Shown: positions 51,458-60,830, numbered from the stretch's first letter. The stretch is 64,000 bases of DNA from Paraburkholderia ultramafica (GCF_902859915.1 NZ_CADIKK010000023.1:1-64000), one strand, 5' to 3'. Notes: generated by a model not told the origin, from the sequence alone. Made by a program: numbers and translations.

Positions 51458-52246
51458 ATGGACGCAGACGACAAAGACGACGCCGACCGCTATCGCGCCC
51501 CCGCGCTCGACAAAGGTCTCGACATCCTGGAACTGCTCGCCGAGCAGAAGGAAGGGCTGACGCGCGCCGAAATCACCAAGCTGCTCGGACGCAATGCGAG
51601 CGAGATGTACCGGATGCTCGAACGGCTGGTCGCGCGGCAGTACGTGGTGCGCTCGACGGGAGGCGACCGCTATTCGCTGAGCCTGAAGCTGTATGCGCTC
51701 GCTCATCGTCATCCGCCGATGAACCGGCTGATCTCCGAAGCGCTGCCGCTGATGCAGCGCTTTGCCGATGCTGCCGAACAATCGTGTCACCTCGTGGTGT
51801 ACGACCGCGGCAATCTGCTGGTGATCGCCCAGGTGGATGGGCCTGGTACGTGGGGCATGTCGGTGCGGCTCGGCTCGCGGGTCGGCCTGATCGATACCGG
51901 CTCGGGCCGCGTGATGCTCGCGTTTCAAAGCGTCGAGCAGCGTCGGCAGATGCTGGCCGAACACACCAAGGTGAAGGGCGAGGTCACGATCGACCGTGAC
52001 GCGCTGGAGCATGCGTGCGAGCGGATTCGCGCGGCGGGTTTTTCGCAGAAGGACAGCCAGCAGACCTTCGGCGTGACCGACGTCACGTTTCCGATCCAGG
52101 GGCCGTCCGGCCAGGCGATTGCGGTGCTCACCTGCCCGTACCTGCGGCGTATCGACGAATACGTCGCGCCGACGCTCGAAGCGGCGACGGCCTTGCTGCG
52201 CGAAACGGTGCAGGCGCTGTCGATGTTCCGGGGGCACGCCGCCTGA
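51458..52246 (+). CDS. IclR-family transcriptional regulator
   Basis: The product has 262 residues from ATG 51458; ATG 51428 or the frame back to 51299 are possible but would exceed the family's usual length. The winged helix (about 15-75) has APALDKGLDILELLAEQKEG, TRAEITKLLGRNASEMYRML and ERLVARQYVVRS. The effector domain (about 90-255) shows SCHLVVYDRGNLLVIAQVDG, RLGSRVGLIDTGSGRVMLAF and GVTDVTFPIQGPSGQAIAVL. Divergence from the sugar operon makes it the likely local regulator, with a sugar acid or keto acid as effector. Confidence 0.9.
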   Translation: MDADDKDDADRYRAPALDKGLDILELLAEQKEGLTRAEITKLLGRNASEMYRMLERLVARQYVVRSTGGDRYSLSLKLYALAHRHPPMNRLISEALPLMQRFADAAEQSCHLVVYDRGNLLVIAQVDGPGTWGMSVRLGSRVGLIDTGSGRVMLAFQSVEQRRQMLAEHTKVKGEVTIDRDALEHACERIRAAGFSQKDSQQTFGVTDVTFPIQGPSGQAIAVLTCPYLRRIDEYVAPTLEAATALLRETVQALSMFRGHAA

Positions 52247-52376
52247 ACTGCGTTGCTAAAGAGCGGCACCATGCGGCGGTTCGTTGAAATTCGGCGTCTT
52301 GCGCGCATGGTTTAGAATGGCGACCCTCTCAAAATTACGCCGCATGGGTTCGCCCATGCGCGCCCATCGATAAGCA

Positions 52377-52922
52377 ATGGCGAAACTTCTGACCGATTCC
52401 GAATTCCAGCGTTTTTCCGAACTCCAGCAGAGGCAGTCGAGCTTCACGATCACGCCCGCAGAAGCCGACGAACTGCGCGACATCGTCGCCCACGCGCAAA
52501 AGCGTCGCGACGACCGCGCCGCGGCGATGCAAAGCATCGAGACCTTCATCCAGCAATTCGACATCAGCCCGGACGAGCTGTTTTCGCCGGAGCAGATCGG
52601 CGAGGCCGCGCGCACTTACGGTCTGATTCCGGCCGCGAGGAAAGAGCGCGTGCTGCCGCCGTCGTTCACGCTCAACGGCAAGCCGTACCAGTGGACGACG
52701 CGCCCGCTGCCGGACGATATTCGCGTGCCGTTGTTCGATGCGTTCACGGCGGGTCAATCGGTGAAGTCGTTCATCGCGACGCTGAAGGATGCGAACCGGT
52801 GCGCGGCGACGATTGCGCGTCTCGAGCGTGAAACCGGCGCGGTGTATGCACAGGCGTGGCTCGAAGAATTGGCCGTGACCCGCACGCAAGTCGACGAAGC
52901 AGCGGCGAAGCTGCCGGCTTGA
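52377..52922 (+). CDS. Hypothetical protein, 181 residues
   Basis: A soluble, helix-rich protein without signal peptide or membrane segment. The N-terminal half has LTDSEFQRFSELQQRQSSFT, PAEADELRDIVAHAQKRRDD and FIQQFDISPDELFSPEQIGE. The C-terminal half has GKPYQWTTRPLPDDIRVPLF and FIATLKDANRCAATIARLER. ATG 52377 has only a weak upstream site. I do not recognise the family. It stands between the IclR gene and the convergent acetyltransferase gene. Confidence 0.7.
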   Translation: MAKLLTDSEFQRFSELQQRQSSFTITPAEADELRDIVAHAQKRRDDRAAAMQSIETFIQQFDISPDELFSPEQIGEAARTYGLIPAARKERVLPPSFTLNGKPYQWTTRPLPDDIRVPLFDAFTAGQSVKSFIATLKDANRCAATIARLERETGAVYAQAWLEELAVTRTQVDEAAAKLPA

Positions 52923-52946
52923 GGTAGCCGCTGAAGTTGTGTGCCG

Positions 52947-55415
52947 TCAGCTCCCTTGACGCGGCGCCTGGGCGCCAGGCTCGGCTGGTTCGTCGAGCGC
53001 CAGGCGAAAGCCGACCACACCCGGATCTTCGGTCCGCGTAATCGTGAAACCGCAGGCTTTGGCGAGCGCGATCATCGCGGTGTTTTCGCGCAGCGCCTCG
53101 CCGACCAGCCAGTGAGTGCCGCGCGCCCGCGCGTACTTGATGATCCGATCCATCAGCAACTGACCGAGGCGCCGGCCTTTCTGGTCCGAGCGCACCGTGA
53201 CCGCGAATTCGGCGGTTTCGTTGTCGGGATCGGCAACGGCGCGCACCACGCCCAGCGTCCGCGTAAAACCCTCTTCGCTCGCGACCGTCGCGATCAGCGC
53301 CATTTCGCGGTCGTAGTCGATCTGCGTCATCCGCGCGAGTTGCGAGTGGTCGAAGCTCCCCACCGCGCCGAAAAAACGCAGACGCAAATCCTCGGGCGTC
53401 ATCGACTCGACGAAGTCATGATGCGCGGCCTCGTCTTCCGGACGGATCGGCCGCACGGTTACCCGCAAGCCTTGCCAGTCGAGCGTCTCTTCGAAGCGGC
53501 GCGGATAAGGCACGATCGCGAGGCGGCTGCGCTGCGCGCCGAGCCTCAAGGTGGGATCGACCACCGTCACCTGATCGCTGTAGACCCTGAACGTCAGCGT
53601 GAGACCGACGATTTGCCTGACCTCGCAGACCGTCTGCGAGAGCGCCGTCAAGGCCGCCAGAGTCGGCTCGGGCGCGACCAGCCGCGCGTAGTACGAACGC
53701 GTGACGAGGTCGCGCGCGAGCACCGGATTGAGCGGCGGCAGGCCGTAGACGCGCAGCGCCTCGGACACGCCGTCAACCGATGGCACGGTGAAGTGGAACA
53801 CGGGGCCGAAGTTATCGTCGTCGTGAAGCTCGATGGCGATGTCGACTACCGGCTTTCTGGACGGCTCGGCGTTGTCTTCTGTGCGGTCCGCGGCGGGCAG
53901 CGGTTTGGTCGGGGCTGCGTCAGGTGCTTGTGCCGTTGGCCGCCCCTGTGTTTCCACCGTCAACCCGAAACGCTCGAGAAACCGCGCCGCCGCTTCGCCA
54001 GTCAGTTCATGCTCACCCGCAGCCAGCGCCGCACAAGCCTGCGCCTGAGCCGCGTCGACCGTTTCGGGAATCTGCGCGGGCAATCCTTCCGGCGTTTGCA
54101 TCAGCAGTTCACGGCCCATCCGGTAATCAACCAGACGAGCGAATGCTCGCGCGAGCCGCTGCGGCGTCGTATGAACCGGGATGCCCTGCGCGTGCAACGC
54201 GTCGCGCGTGGCGGCATCCAGCCCGCCGAAGAAACACGCGAGCAAGCCGCGATACGCGAAACGCTGGTTCGCAATCAGCGCCTGCGCGACCTCGCCGACC
54301 GGCGCGCCGTGTGTCGACGCATGGACCACAAACGCGGTGCCGGTGCTGCGATGCTCGGCGAGCAGTTTGAGCGCGGTGCCGAAATGCTCGGGACGCGCGT
54401 CATCGCCCAGTCGCAGCGGATTGCCGCCGACCGCGTGCGGCAGCGCCTGCAGCAACGCGTCCGAAGCTTCGGCGGGCCACGGCGCGAGCATGCCTCCGGC
54501 GGCGGCGAACGCGTCGCAGGCGAGCGTGGCGAGACCGCGGTCGCTGGTGATCAGCGTCGCCGTCGCGCCCGCCGCCACCCGGCCGACGCCGAGCGTTTCC
54601 ACTTCGTCGAGCAGATCGTCGAGCGCATCGACGCGCACCATGCCCGCGCGCCGGAACGCGGCGGAGTAGAGCGCGTCGGCGGGATCGGCGCGCCCCGAGC
54701 GCAGCGCGAGCACCGGCTTGTTGCGCGCCGCCGCCCGCGCCGCTGACATGAACTTGCGCGCCGCGCGCACGCTATCGAGTTCGAGCAGAATGGCGCGCGT
54801 GCCGGGGTCGCTGGCGAGGTAGTCGAGCACGTCGCCGGCATCCACATCGGCCTCGTCGCCGAGCGCCACGGCATGCGAAAAACCGAGGCCGCGCGCGTGC
54901 GCCCAGCCGAGCACCGCATTGGTCAGCGCGTTCGACTGCGACACCCACGCGACGCCGCCCGCTTTGACCGTGCACGACGGCGCGCCCAGATGCGCGCGCA
55001 GCGCCGGCGACACCACGCCGAGACTGCCCGGCCCGACGATCCGCAGCAGATGCGGCCGCGCCGCCGACAGCGCGTGCCGCACCGCGAGCCGGTCGGCATC
55101 GCGGCGCACCTCGCCGACGATGATCGCCGCGCGCGTGCCCAACCCGCCGAGCTTATGGATGATCGCCGGCCACGTGTCGGGCGGCGTGCAAATCAGCGCG
55201 ACGCTGGGCGCTTGCGGCAGATCGCCGGCGTCGCCGATCACCGCGTGGCCGCCGAGCGTTTTGTACTTCGGATTGACCGGCCACAGCGGGCCGCCGAAAC
55301 CGCCTTCCAGCACGCGCGCCCACACCATCGCGCCGGTGCTGCCCGGCCGCTCGGAGGCGCCGATTACGGCGACGGATTTGGGTCGAAACAAGGCGTCGAG
55401 ATTGCGTACGGTCAC
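52947..55415 (-). CDS. Pat/YfiQ-type protein: CoA-binding acyl-CoA synthetase-like domain fused to GNAT acetyltransferase
   Basis: The product has 822 residues from GTG 55415. An N-terminal CoA-binding Rossmann domain (about 1-130) shows LFRPKSVAVIGASERPGSTG and WPVNPKYKTLGGHAV. A succinyl-CoA-ligase-like domain follows (about 145-440, GVAWVSQSNALTNAVLGWAH, ATLITSDRGLATLACDAFAA). A partial ATP-grasp-like region lies near 450-630. The C-terminal GNAT domain (about 640-805) has LRVTVRPIRPEDEAAHHDFV, FAVTVRSDQKGRRLGQLLMD and KACGFTITRTEDPGV. Pat/PatZ proteins acetylate lysines of acetyl-CoA synthetase and other enzymes. It is monocistronic as far as can be seen. Confidence 0.88.
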   Translation of the reverse strand: MTVRNLDALFRPKSVAVIGASERPGSTGAMVWARVLEGGFGGPLWPVNPKYKTLGGHAVIGDAGDLPQAPSVALICTPPDTWPAIIHKLGGLGTRAAIIVGEVRRDADRLAVRHALSAARPHLLRIVGPGSLGVVSPALRAHLGAPSCTVKAGGVAWVSQSNALTNAVLGWAHARGLGFSHAVALGDEADVDAGDVLDYLASDPGTRAILLELDSVRAARKFMSAARAAARNKPVLALRSGRADPADALYSAAFRRAGMVRVDALDDLLDEVETLGVGRVAAGATATLITSDRGLATLACDAFAAAGGMLAPWPAEASDALLQALPHAVGGNPLRLGDDARPEHFGTALKLLAEHRSTGTAFVVHASTHGAPVGEVAQALIANQRFAYRGLLACFFGGLDAATRDALHAQGIPVHTTPQRLARAFARLVDYRMGRELLMQTPEGLPAQIPETVDAAQAQACAALAAGEHELTGEAAARFLERFGLTVETQGRPTAQAPDAAPTKPLPAADRTEDNAEPSRKPVVDIAIELHDDDNFGPVFHFTVPSVDGVSEALRVYGLPPLNPVLARDLVTRSYYARLVAPEPTLAALTALSQTVCEVRQIVGLTLTFRVYSDQVTVVDPTLRLGAQRSRLAIVPYPRRFEETLDWQGLRVTVRPIRPEDEAAHHDFVESMTPEDLRLRFFGAVGSFDHSQLARMTQIDYDREMALIATVASEEGFTRTLGVVRAVADPDNETAEFAVTVRSDQKGRRLGQLLMDRIIKYARARGTHWLVGEALRENTAMIALAKACGFTITRTEDPGVVGFRLALDEPAEPGAQAPRQGS

Positions 55416-55578
55416 GGGCGCTCCGCAGAGTAAGAGAGACGAGCCGGGCTGGCGGCGAGGTGCGCGTCTCCGTCAGCATAGGCGAAGTCGGGCGATTGCG
55501 CGGGGTGTCTGCGCGGCAACCATGGCCTGCGTCAGATTGCATCCGACGAACAGGCGCACGTGGCGGAAATTGCAGGCG

Positions 55579-55605
55579 AAAAAAAGCCGCGTCACCGACG
55601 CGGCT
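55579..55605 (-). terminator. Terminator of prfC
   Basis: On the minus strand AGCCGCGTC and GACGCGGCT form a perfect 9-bp stem with a 3-nt loop, followed by a run of T (A-run at 55579-55585 on the plus strand). It lies directly after the prfC stop. Confidence 0.92.
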
Positions 55606-55628
55606 GTTAATTCATTCGCAGCAGGAAG

Positions 55629-57230
55629 TCACATCGACTTCTTGAACGGTGCGCCCGAATGCTCGCGCAGTTCGTTGAACACGACCTTCGGCCATGCCTT
55701 TTGCGCGACTTCGATCTCGGACACATGCGAGGCCAGATACGTCGGCGCATCGGACGCATCGAGCGCAATCCGCGCCGCATACGAGTCGGTGAAGCGGCGC
55801 AGTTCGGCGGCGTCGTCGCAGGTCACCCAGCGCGACATCCGGTAACGCGCCGGCGCCATCCGCACGTCGACCTTGTACTCGGTCGACAGGCGATGCGACA
55901 CCACTTCGAACTGCAGTTGCCCGACCGCGCCGAGGATCATCAGGCCGCCCACTTCCGGACGGAACACCTGAATCGCCCCTTCTTCGCCGAGCTGCTTCAG
56001 CGCTTCGCCGAGTTGCTTCGCGCGCATCGGATCGACCACTTCGACGGTCTGGAAAATTTCCGGCGCGAAGAACGGCAAGCCGACGAATTGCAGTTGCTCG
56101 CCTTCGGTCAGCGTATCGCCGAGACTCAGCGTGCCGTGATTCGGAATACCGATGATGTCGCCCGGATACGCCTCGCTCACGGTCTCACGACGTTGCGACA
56201 GGAACGTCACCACGTTATTGGCGCGGAAGGTCTTGTTCGACCGCGTGACCTTCACGGCCATGCCGCGCTCGAAACGTCCCGAGCACACGCGGATGAACGC
56301 CACGCGGTCGCGGTGCGCCAGATCCATGTTCGCCTGCACCTTGAACACGACGCCGGTGAACTTCGGCTCGTCCGGCAGCACCGGACGCTGCACGGTCATG
56401 CGCATCGACGGCGGCGGCGCGAGATCGACCAGCGCATCGAGAATTTCCTTCACGCCGAAGTTGTTGATCGCCGAGCCGAACAGCACCGGCGACTGCTGGC
56501 CGGCGAGGAACTGCTCGCGGTCGAAATCGGGCGTCGCGCCGGTGATCAGATCGATCTCTTCTTTCGCCTTCGTCCAGCTATGGCCGAAGCGGCGCTCACC
56601 TTCCTCTTCGCTCAGGGCTTGCAGCGTTTCGACGTCGCCGCCCGCCTTGTCCTGTCCGGCGCGGAACAGGCGCACCTGATCGCGCTGGATGTCGTAGACG
56701 CCCTGGAATTCCTTGCCCATGCCGATCGGCCACGTGAACGGCACCGCGGCCACGCCCAGGTGCTGCTCGATTTCGTCGAGCAGTTCGAGCGGCTCGCGGA
56801 CTTCACGGTCGAGCTTGTTGATGAAGGTGACGATCGGCGTCTTGCGGCTGCGGCAGACTTCGAGCAGCTTCAGCGTTTGCGCTTCGACGCCGTTGGCGCC
56901 GTCGATCACCATCACGGCGGCGTCGACCGCGGTCAGCACGCGATAGGTGTCTTCGGAGAAGTCTTCGTGGCCCGGCGTATCGAGCAGATTGATCACCGCG
57001 TCGCCGTACTCGAACTGCATCACCGAGCTGGCGACCGAAATACCGCGCTGCTTTTCGATCTCCATCCAGTCGGACGTCGCGTAGCGATTGCTCTTGCGGC
57101 CCTTCACGGTACCGGCGATCTGAATCGCGCCCGAGAACAGCAGCAGCTTTTCGGTGAGCGTGGTCTTACCCGCGTCCGGGTGGGAAATGACCGCGAACGT
57201 GCGGCGGCGTTTGAGTTCGGAGACTGACAT
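55629..57230 (-). CDS. prfC: Peptide chain release factor 3
   Basis: This 533-residue translational GTPase is of normal RF3 length. G1 is SHPDAGKTTLTEK (about 17-29), G2 includes RGISVASSV, G3 is LLDTPGHEDFSED (about 86-98), G4 is FINKLDREVREP (about 141). Domains II and III follow with VFKVQANMDLAHRDRVAFIR and GVAQLQF-like GAVGQLQFEVVSHRL. RF3 recycles RF1/RF2 from the ribosome after peptide release. ATG 57230 is used. It is followed by a strong terminator and preceded by a long gap with no gene. Confidence 0.96.
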   Translation of the reverse strand: MSVSELKRRRTFAVISHPDAGKTTLTEKLLLFSGAIQIAGTVKGRKSNRYATSDWMEIEKQRGISVASSVMQFEYGDAVINLLDTPGHEDFSEDTYRVLTAVDAAVMVIDGANGVEAQTLKLLEVCRSRKTPIVTFINKLDREVREPLELLDEIEQHLGVAAVPFTWPIGMGKEFQGVYDIQRDQVRLFRAGQDKAGGDVETLQALSEEEGERRFGHSWTKAKEEIDLITGATPDFDREQFLAGQQSPVLFGSAINNFGVKEILDALVDLAPPPSMRMTVQRPVLPDEPKFTGVVFKVQANMDLAHRDRVAFIRVCSGRFERGMAVKVTRSNKTFRANNVVTFLSQRRETVSEAYPGDIIGIPNHGTLSLGDTLTEGEQLQFVGLPFFAPEIFQTVEVVDPMRAKQLGEALKQLGEEGAIQVFRPEVGGLMILGAVGQLQFEVVSHRLSTEYKVDVRMAPARYRMSRWVTCDDAAELRRFTDSYAARIALDASDAPTYLASHVSEIEVAQKAWPKVVFNELREHSGAPFKKSM

Positions 57231-58041
57231 CGGGTCTGGCGGTCACGGATAGGGGGTTCGGGCGGTTCCCGGCGGCTTGTGGCTGCCGGTATGCCACGCC
57301 TTGCGCGGCGGCGTCGAGCTGCGGGAGTTGGGCCGGAACCCGCGTCGACTGGCAATCTCGCCGCGTCGGAAACAGGTCGCGAACAAACGTTCGACAATAC
57401 GGGAATCGCCAGCGCAGAACAGCGCAGGGAACGAATGATACACGCCCGGCGCAACGCCAGGGGGAAAGGGGCCGGCCGTGCAGGTCGGCGAGCGGCGGAC
57501 CAGGACGCAAACCGGGCGGCGGATTTGTCCGGAGCGCAGCGTGCGGTGCGCTTCGGAAAACGCAATGGTGAGAGTTTTCGGGACTTGCGATAGCGAGCGT
57601 CGAAACGCGGCGAAAGGTGAAGACGCTGCAGCGTCGTTCACGCACCTGCGCTGCGAAATTGGGCGCAGCCTTGAACCGTGTGGAAGCGGCGGAAAAGCTC
57701 CGGGCGCTGGCCGATGCGATTACTCTGCACGCCTGTAAACGCCCGCCAGCAAGGGCTGACGCCCGTTTTAGGAAGATCGCGCAGCACTGAGACGGGCGGT
57801 AGCGGCAATCACGTCAAGCGGTGCGTCACGCGACAAAGCCTGGCTCACCGAAGTAACGGAACCCGGCGTGAGTTGCGCAGAAAATCTCTCGGCCCGCGCT
57901 CAGGCCCGTGTCAAAGGTGAGCGTTTTCGGGACCTTCGCAACGGTGAGAAACCAATCTGACACGACATCACTTCAGGAGAACTCGCCGCGAGACAAGCGC
58001 CGAGCAACACGTAAAAACGCATACAGCAACGCGTTTCACAT
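57231..58041. other. 811-base region without a supported gene
   Basis: Between prfC and the H-NS-like gene, both on the minus strand, several overlapping frames are open, but none has family-like sequence or a good start. Two similar blocks occur at 57567-57597 and 57916-57948 (both contain GTTTTCGGGAC in a GGTGAG context). The prfC promoter must lie near 57231-57400. A weak terminator for the H-NS-like gene lies at 58010-58036. A small RNA cannot be excluded. Confidence 0.6.
58010..58036 (-). terminator. Weak terminator of the H-NS-like gene
   Basis: On the minus strand AAACGC pairs with GCGTTT around a 10-nt loop, followed by more T residues. It lies just after the stop at 58042. The stem is short. 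Confidence 0.5.
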
Positions 58042-58338
58042 TCACCCTTCGATCAGAAAGCGCTCGCGATTCTTGCCCGCGAGCCAACCGGGCGAGCGTC
58101 CACGACCACTCCAGGTCTCGCCGGTTTTCGGGTTGCGATATTTGGCGACCGACGCCGCAGCCGCTTTGCGCGCCGGCTTGCGCTCGGTCGTAAAGCCGAG
58201 TTCTTCGGCGGTCAAGTCGTACTCGGCGACCTTCTGCTTGATGTCGGCGATCGCCTGAGCGACTTCCTTTTCGCGGGCCGCCGCGACTTCCTTGTGGAGT
58301 TTTTCGAGTTGGGCAGTCAACTGTTTGTACGAGGCCAT
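58042..58338 (-). CDS. H-NS-family DNA-binding protein
   Basis: The product has 98 residues from ATG 58338, preceded by GGGAGCACC. The N-terminal coiled-coil dimerisation region (MASYKQLTAQLEKLHKEVAA, AREKEVAQAIADIKQKVAEY) is followed by a flexible linker. The C-terminal AT-rich DNA-binding motif is YRNPKTGETWSGRGRSPGWL (about 68-87) with the key RGR triplet. Such Burkholderia/Ralstonia H-NS-like proteins silence AT-rich and horizontally acquired DNA. Confidence 0.93.
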   Translation of the reverse strand: MASYKQLTAQLEKLHKEVAAAREKEVAQAIADIKQKVAEYDLTAEELGFTTERKPARKAAAASVAKYRNPKTGETWSGRGRSPGWLAGKNRERFLIEG

Positions 58339-58466
58339 GGCGGGTGCTCCCATCTGTTTGGCGAATTGCAGTGCGCACACTATCAGACGAATAAAGTGCC
58401 GGATAGAGCGGCACGCAACCGCGCACCGTTCCAGACGGCGCGACTCGGTTGCGGCTGCCAAGGCAC

Positions 58467-59666
58467 TCAGTCGTCAATGGCATCGTACACGCGGCGTTCG
58501 AAGTCGATCGCCATTGGAAAGGGTTCGACCGCGCGCCGCTGAATCAGTATCAGGCCGATCAGATTTTCGACCGGGTCGGCGAACCAGCTGGTGCCATACG
58601 CGCCCGGCCAACCGAACGAACCCATCGAGCGATAACCGTGCGGCAATTGCTGCGCCGGATCGTCGACGACGGACACGCCCAGGCCGAAGCCTTGGCCAGC
58701 CCATAGCACATGCCCGAACGCCGGCACGCGACGCTGGTCGCGCGTTAAAAAATTGGAGCGCATCAGATCGACCGAGCGATGTGACAGCAAACGCGTTGCG
58801 CCGACGCGTCCGCGTCCGAGCAGCAATTGCGCGAATTGCAGGTAGTCGTGCGCCGTCGAAACGAGGCCGCCCCCGCCGCTCTGGAAGCGGTCCGGGTTCG
58901 CCCAGCGGCTCGTCGACGGATGATCCTCGACCCTGCGCCGCCGCGTGCCCGGCTCGACGCCATACGCGGTGGCGAGCCGCGCAAGCTGCGCGTCGGGCAC
59001 CCAGAAAGCGGTATCGCGCATGCCGAGCGGTTCGAAGATCCGCGTCCGGAAGAACTCGCCGAGCGGCATGCCGCTCACGCGTTCGATCAGCACGCCGAGC
59101 ACGTCGGTCGCAATGCCGTAGTGCCAGCGCGAACCGGGCTGGAACATCAACGGCAAGCCCGCGATGCGGGCAAGCCATGCGTGGGTATCAGCGTGCGCGT
59201 CGAAACCGTTGAAAGCGGCCGCGTACGCTTCGGCCAACGGGCCGGTCGCGGTGAAGTGGTAGGCGAAGCCCGCGCGGTGCGTCAGCAGATCGAGCACGGT
59301 GAGCGGCGCTTTGACCGGGTCGGTGTCGTCGAGCGGGCCGGTGGGGTCGCGCAGCACGCGCAGCGCCGCCAGTTCGGGCAACCACAGCGAGATCGGCGTG
59401 TCGAGCGCAAGCCGATCCTCTTCGATCAGCATCAGGATCGCGGCGCTGGTCACCGGCTTGGTCATCGAAGCGATGCGAAACAGCGTGTCACGCTCCATCG
59501 GCAACTGCGCGGCTTCGTCGCGCCAACCGAGCGGCTCGAAATAACCGATTGCGCCGCGCCGCCACACCATCGACACCACACCCGCTACTTCGCCGCGTTC
59601 CACATAGCCCTGCATGGCGTTGGTCAACGCCGTCAGCCGGGTCGCGGAAAAACCCGCTGCCTGCAT
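58467..59666 (-). CDS. Serine beta-lactamase-fold hydrolase (EstB/class C-like)
   Basis: This 399-residue protein carries the SxxK motif as Ser67-Met-Thr-Lys70 in FRIASMTKPV. The Tyr motif is in SRWHYGIATDVLGVLIERVS near 180. The third element, KTG in penicillin-recognising enzymes, is replaced by GSFGWPGAYGTSWF (about 347-360), as in EstB-type esterases. No signal peptide is apparent, so it probably acts in the cytoplasm as an esterase or peptidase, not in beta-lactam resistance. ATG 59666 starts MQAAGFSATRLTAL. Confidence 0.88.
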   Translation of the reverse strand: MQAAGFSATRLTALTNAMQGYVERGEVAGVVSMVWRRGAIGYFEPLGWRDEAAQLPMERDTLFRIASMTKPVTSAAILMLIEEDRLALDTPISLWLPELAALRVLRDPTGPLDDTDPVKAPLTVLDLLTHRAGFAYHFTATGPLAEAYAAAFNGFDAHADTHAWLARIAGLPLMFQPGSRWHYGIATDVLGVLIERVSGMPLGEFFRTRIFEPLGMRDTAFWVPDAQLARLATAYGVEPGTRRRRVEDHPSTSRWANPDRFQSGGGGLVSTAHDYLQFAQLLLGRGRVGATRLLSHRSVDLMRSNFLTRDQRRVPAFGHVLWAGQGFGLGVSVVDDPAQQLPHGYRSMGSFGWPGAYGTSWFADPVENLIGLILIQRRAVEPFPMAIDFERRVYDAIDD

Positions 59667-59804
59667 GTTTGTCCTGGGTCAGGAGAGGAAGGGAGCCGCC
59701 CGCTCACAGCGCGGCGAGCCAATCTGGCTGTTATGTTCGCTTATTCTTGCAGAAAACGTTACGCGATCGAAGGGTACACCACGGCCTGCCGCTGTCGCCG
59801 GCAT

Positions 59805-60008
59805 TCAGACTTTCTGCTGCTTTTCCAATTCCAACAGTGCGGCATTCAGGCGTTTGATTCGACTGGCCTGCGCCGGCACCCGGACCGCGCCAGAAACCGA
59901 GTCGATACGGTTACGCCAATATGACAAGGGGATGCGGTCGGCAGCGGAAATATGGGAGATAACGTGTTCCAGATGCTCAATATCTTTTTCGAGTTGATGG
60001 TGATTCAT
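59805..60008 (-). CDS. Small helical protein, 67 residues
   Basis: ATG 60008 is preceded by GGGGAAG. The protein reads MNHHQLEKDIEHLEHVISHI, then SAADRIPLSYWRNRIDSVSG and IKRLNAALLELEKQQ. It looks like two or three amphipathic helices. It has no signal peptide and no recognised family. The frame upstream to 60071 is not supported by a ribosome site. It stands alone next to a long intergenic region. Confidence 0.7.
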   Translation of the reverse strand: MNHHQLEKDIEHLEHVISHISAADRIPLSYWRNRIDSVSGAVRVPAQASRIKRLNAALLELEKQQKV

Positions 60009-60569
60009 TGCTTCCCCGGAATCTATTGGATTAGTTTCAAAGCATAAATCGGAGCATGGAACGTGCCGCATTCAGCGCAGCGCCGTTACCGAAAGCAGAA
60101 AATACTTCCTGACCGCCTCCACATCAAAAAAAAATCGGAAAAATCTGCTTGCTCGGTTAAATCGCGAACCGTGAAACAAGAATACAGCCGACCAACTTCG
60201 TGTTCCGTTGGGTTCCGCACCGACTCATTCATCGACAAAGAATCAGGCCGCCACCGTTAGCGGTGATTTAGCGTCGAAGGCAAGAGAATAATCCGAAACT
60301 GGCTGTTAAAAGCCCGCCGCTAGAAAACCCAATACGCATACCAACCCGCAGTCGGATGCACATTAAGCGCACATATTTATGACGGCCATGTGCTTATCGA
60401 GATGGTACGGGCGTGCTAAATGAGCGAGTTTCCTGAGCCGTGGAGAATGCGGAACACCTTGCGAATGAGAGGCCCGCACTAATCCCGGGTCGCGGGCTGA
60501 GGCAGGGAATATCTGTCAAGCTAACTGCGCCAACATTGCGCCGGCGTCGCGTCATCGTGTCATTTCGTG
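60009..60569. other. 561-base AT-richer intergenic region
   Basis: No supported gene lies between the 67-residue protein and the small lipoprotein. Composition around 60100-60430 is clearly less GC-rich than the surroundings. Short open frames here have no ribosome sites or family features. I see no tRNA, repeat or terminator of note. Confidence 0.6.
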
Positions 60570-60830
60570 TTACTTCGCGCGGCAGGCGTAGATCAGACTG
60601 TGCGTGCCGCTCGCGCTGGACTGCCGTACGACGTCGAACGCGCCACCGCAACTTGCGCTGGCCTGCTGCGAGCAGGAGTCAGAGCCGACCGGGCATTGAA
60701 CCAGCGTGGTTGCGCGGCCATCCGAAAGAAACAACGGCGCACTGCTGCTGCAACCGCTCAGCATGGCCATCGCGCCAGCCGCAAGCGTGACGCAGGCCCG
60801 GCGCACGAAAGAGGAGAGACTGCGTTTCAT
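60570..60830 (-). CDS. Small lipoprotein
   Basis: This 86-residue protein has a lipoprotein signal peptide MKRSLSSFVRRACVTLAAGA followed by the lipobox LSGC (Cys about 27). The mature part has SSAPLFLSDGRATTLVQCPV and four further Cys (QCPV, SCSQQ, SCGG, YACRAK), likely two disulfides in the periplasm or outer membrane. It ends 87 bases from the activator gene stop. No function is recognised. Confidence 0.75.
   Translation of the reverse strand: MKRSLSSFVRRACVTLAAGAMAMLSGCSSSAPLFLSDGRATTLVQCPVGSDSCSQQASASCGGAFDVVRQSSASGTHSLIYACRAK

Noticed and set aside
57166..57645. Overlapping minus-strand frames upstream of prfC (up to 159 codons)
   Set aside because: Pro/Arg/Ser-rich translations without ribosome sites, and one overlaps the prfC coding sequence.
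58467..59666. Beta-lactam resistance gene
   Set aside because: The fold is right but the KTG motif is replaced by an EstB-like WPG segment and no secretion signal is visible, so esterase-type activity is more likely.
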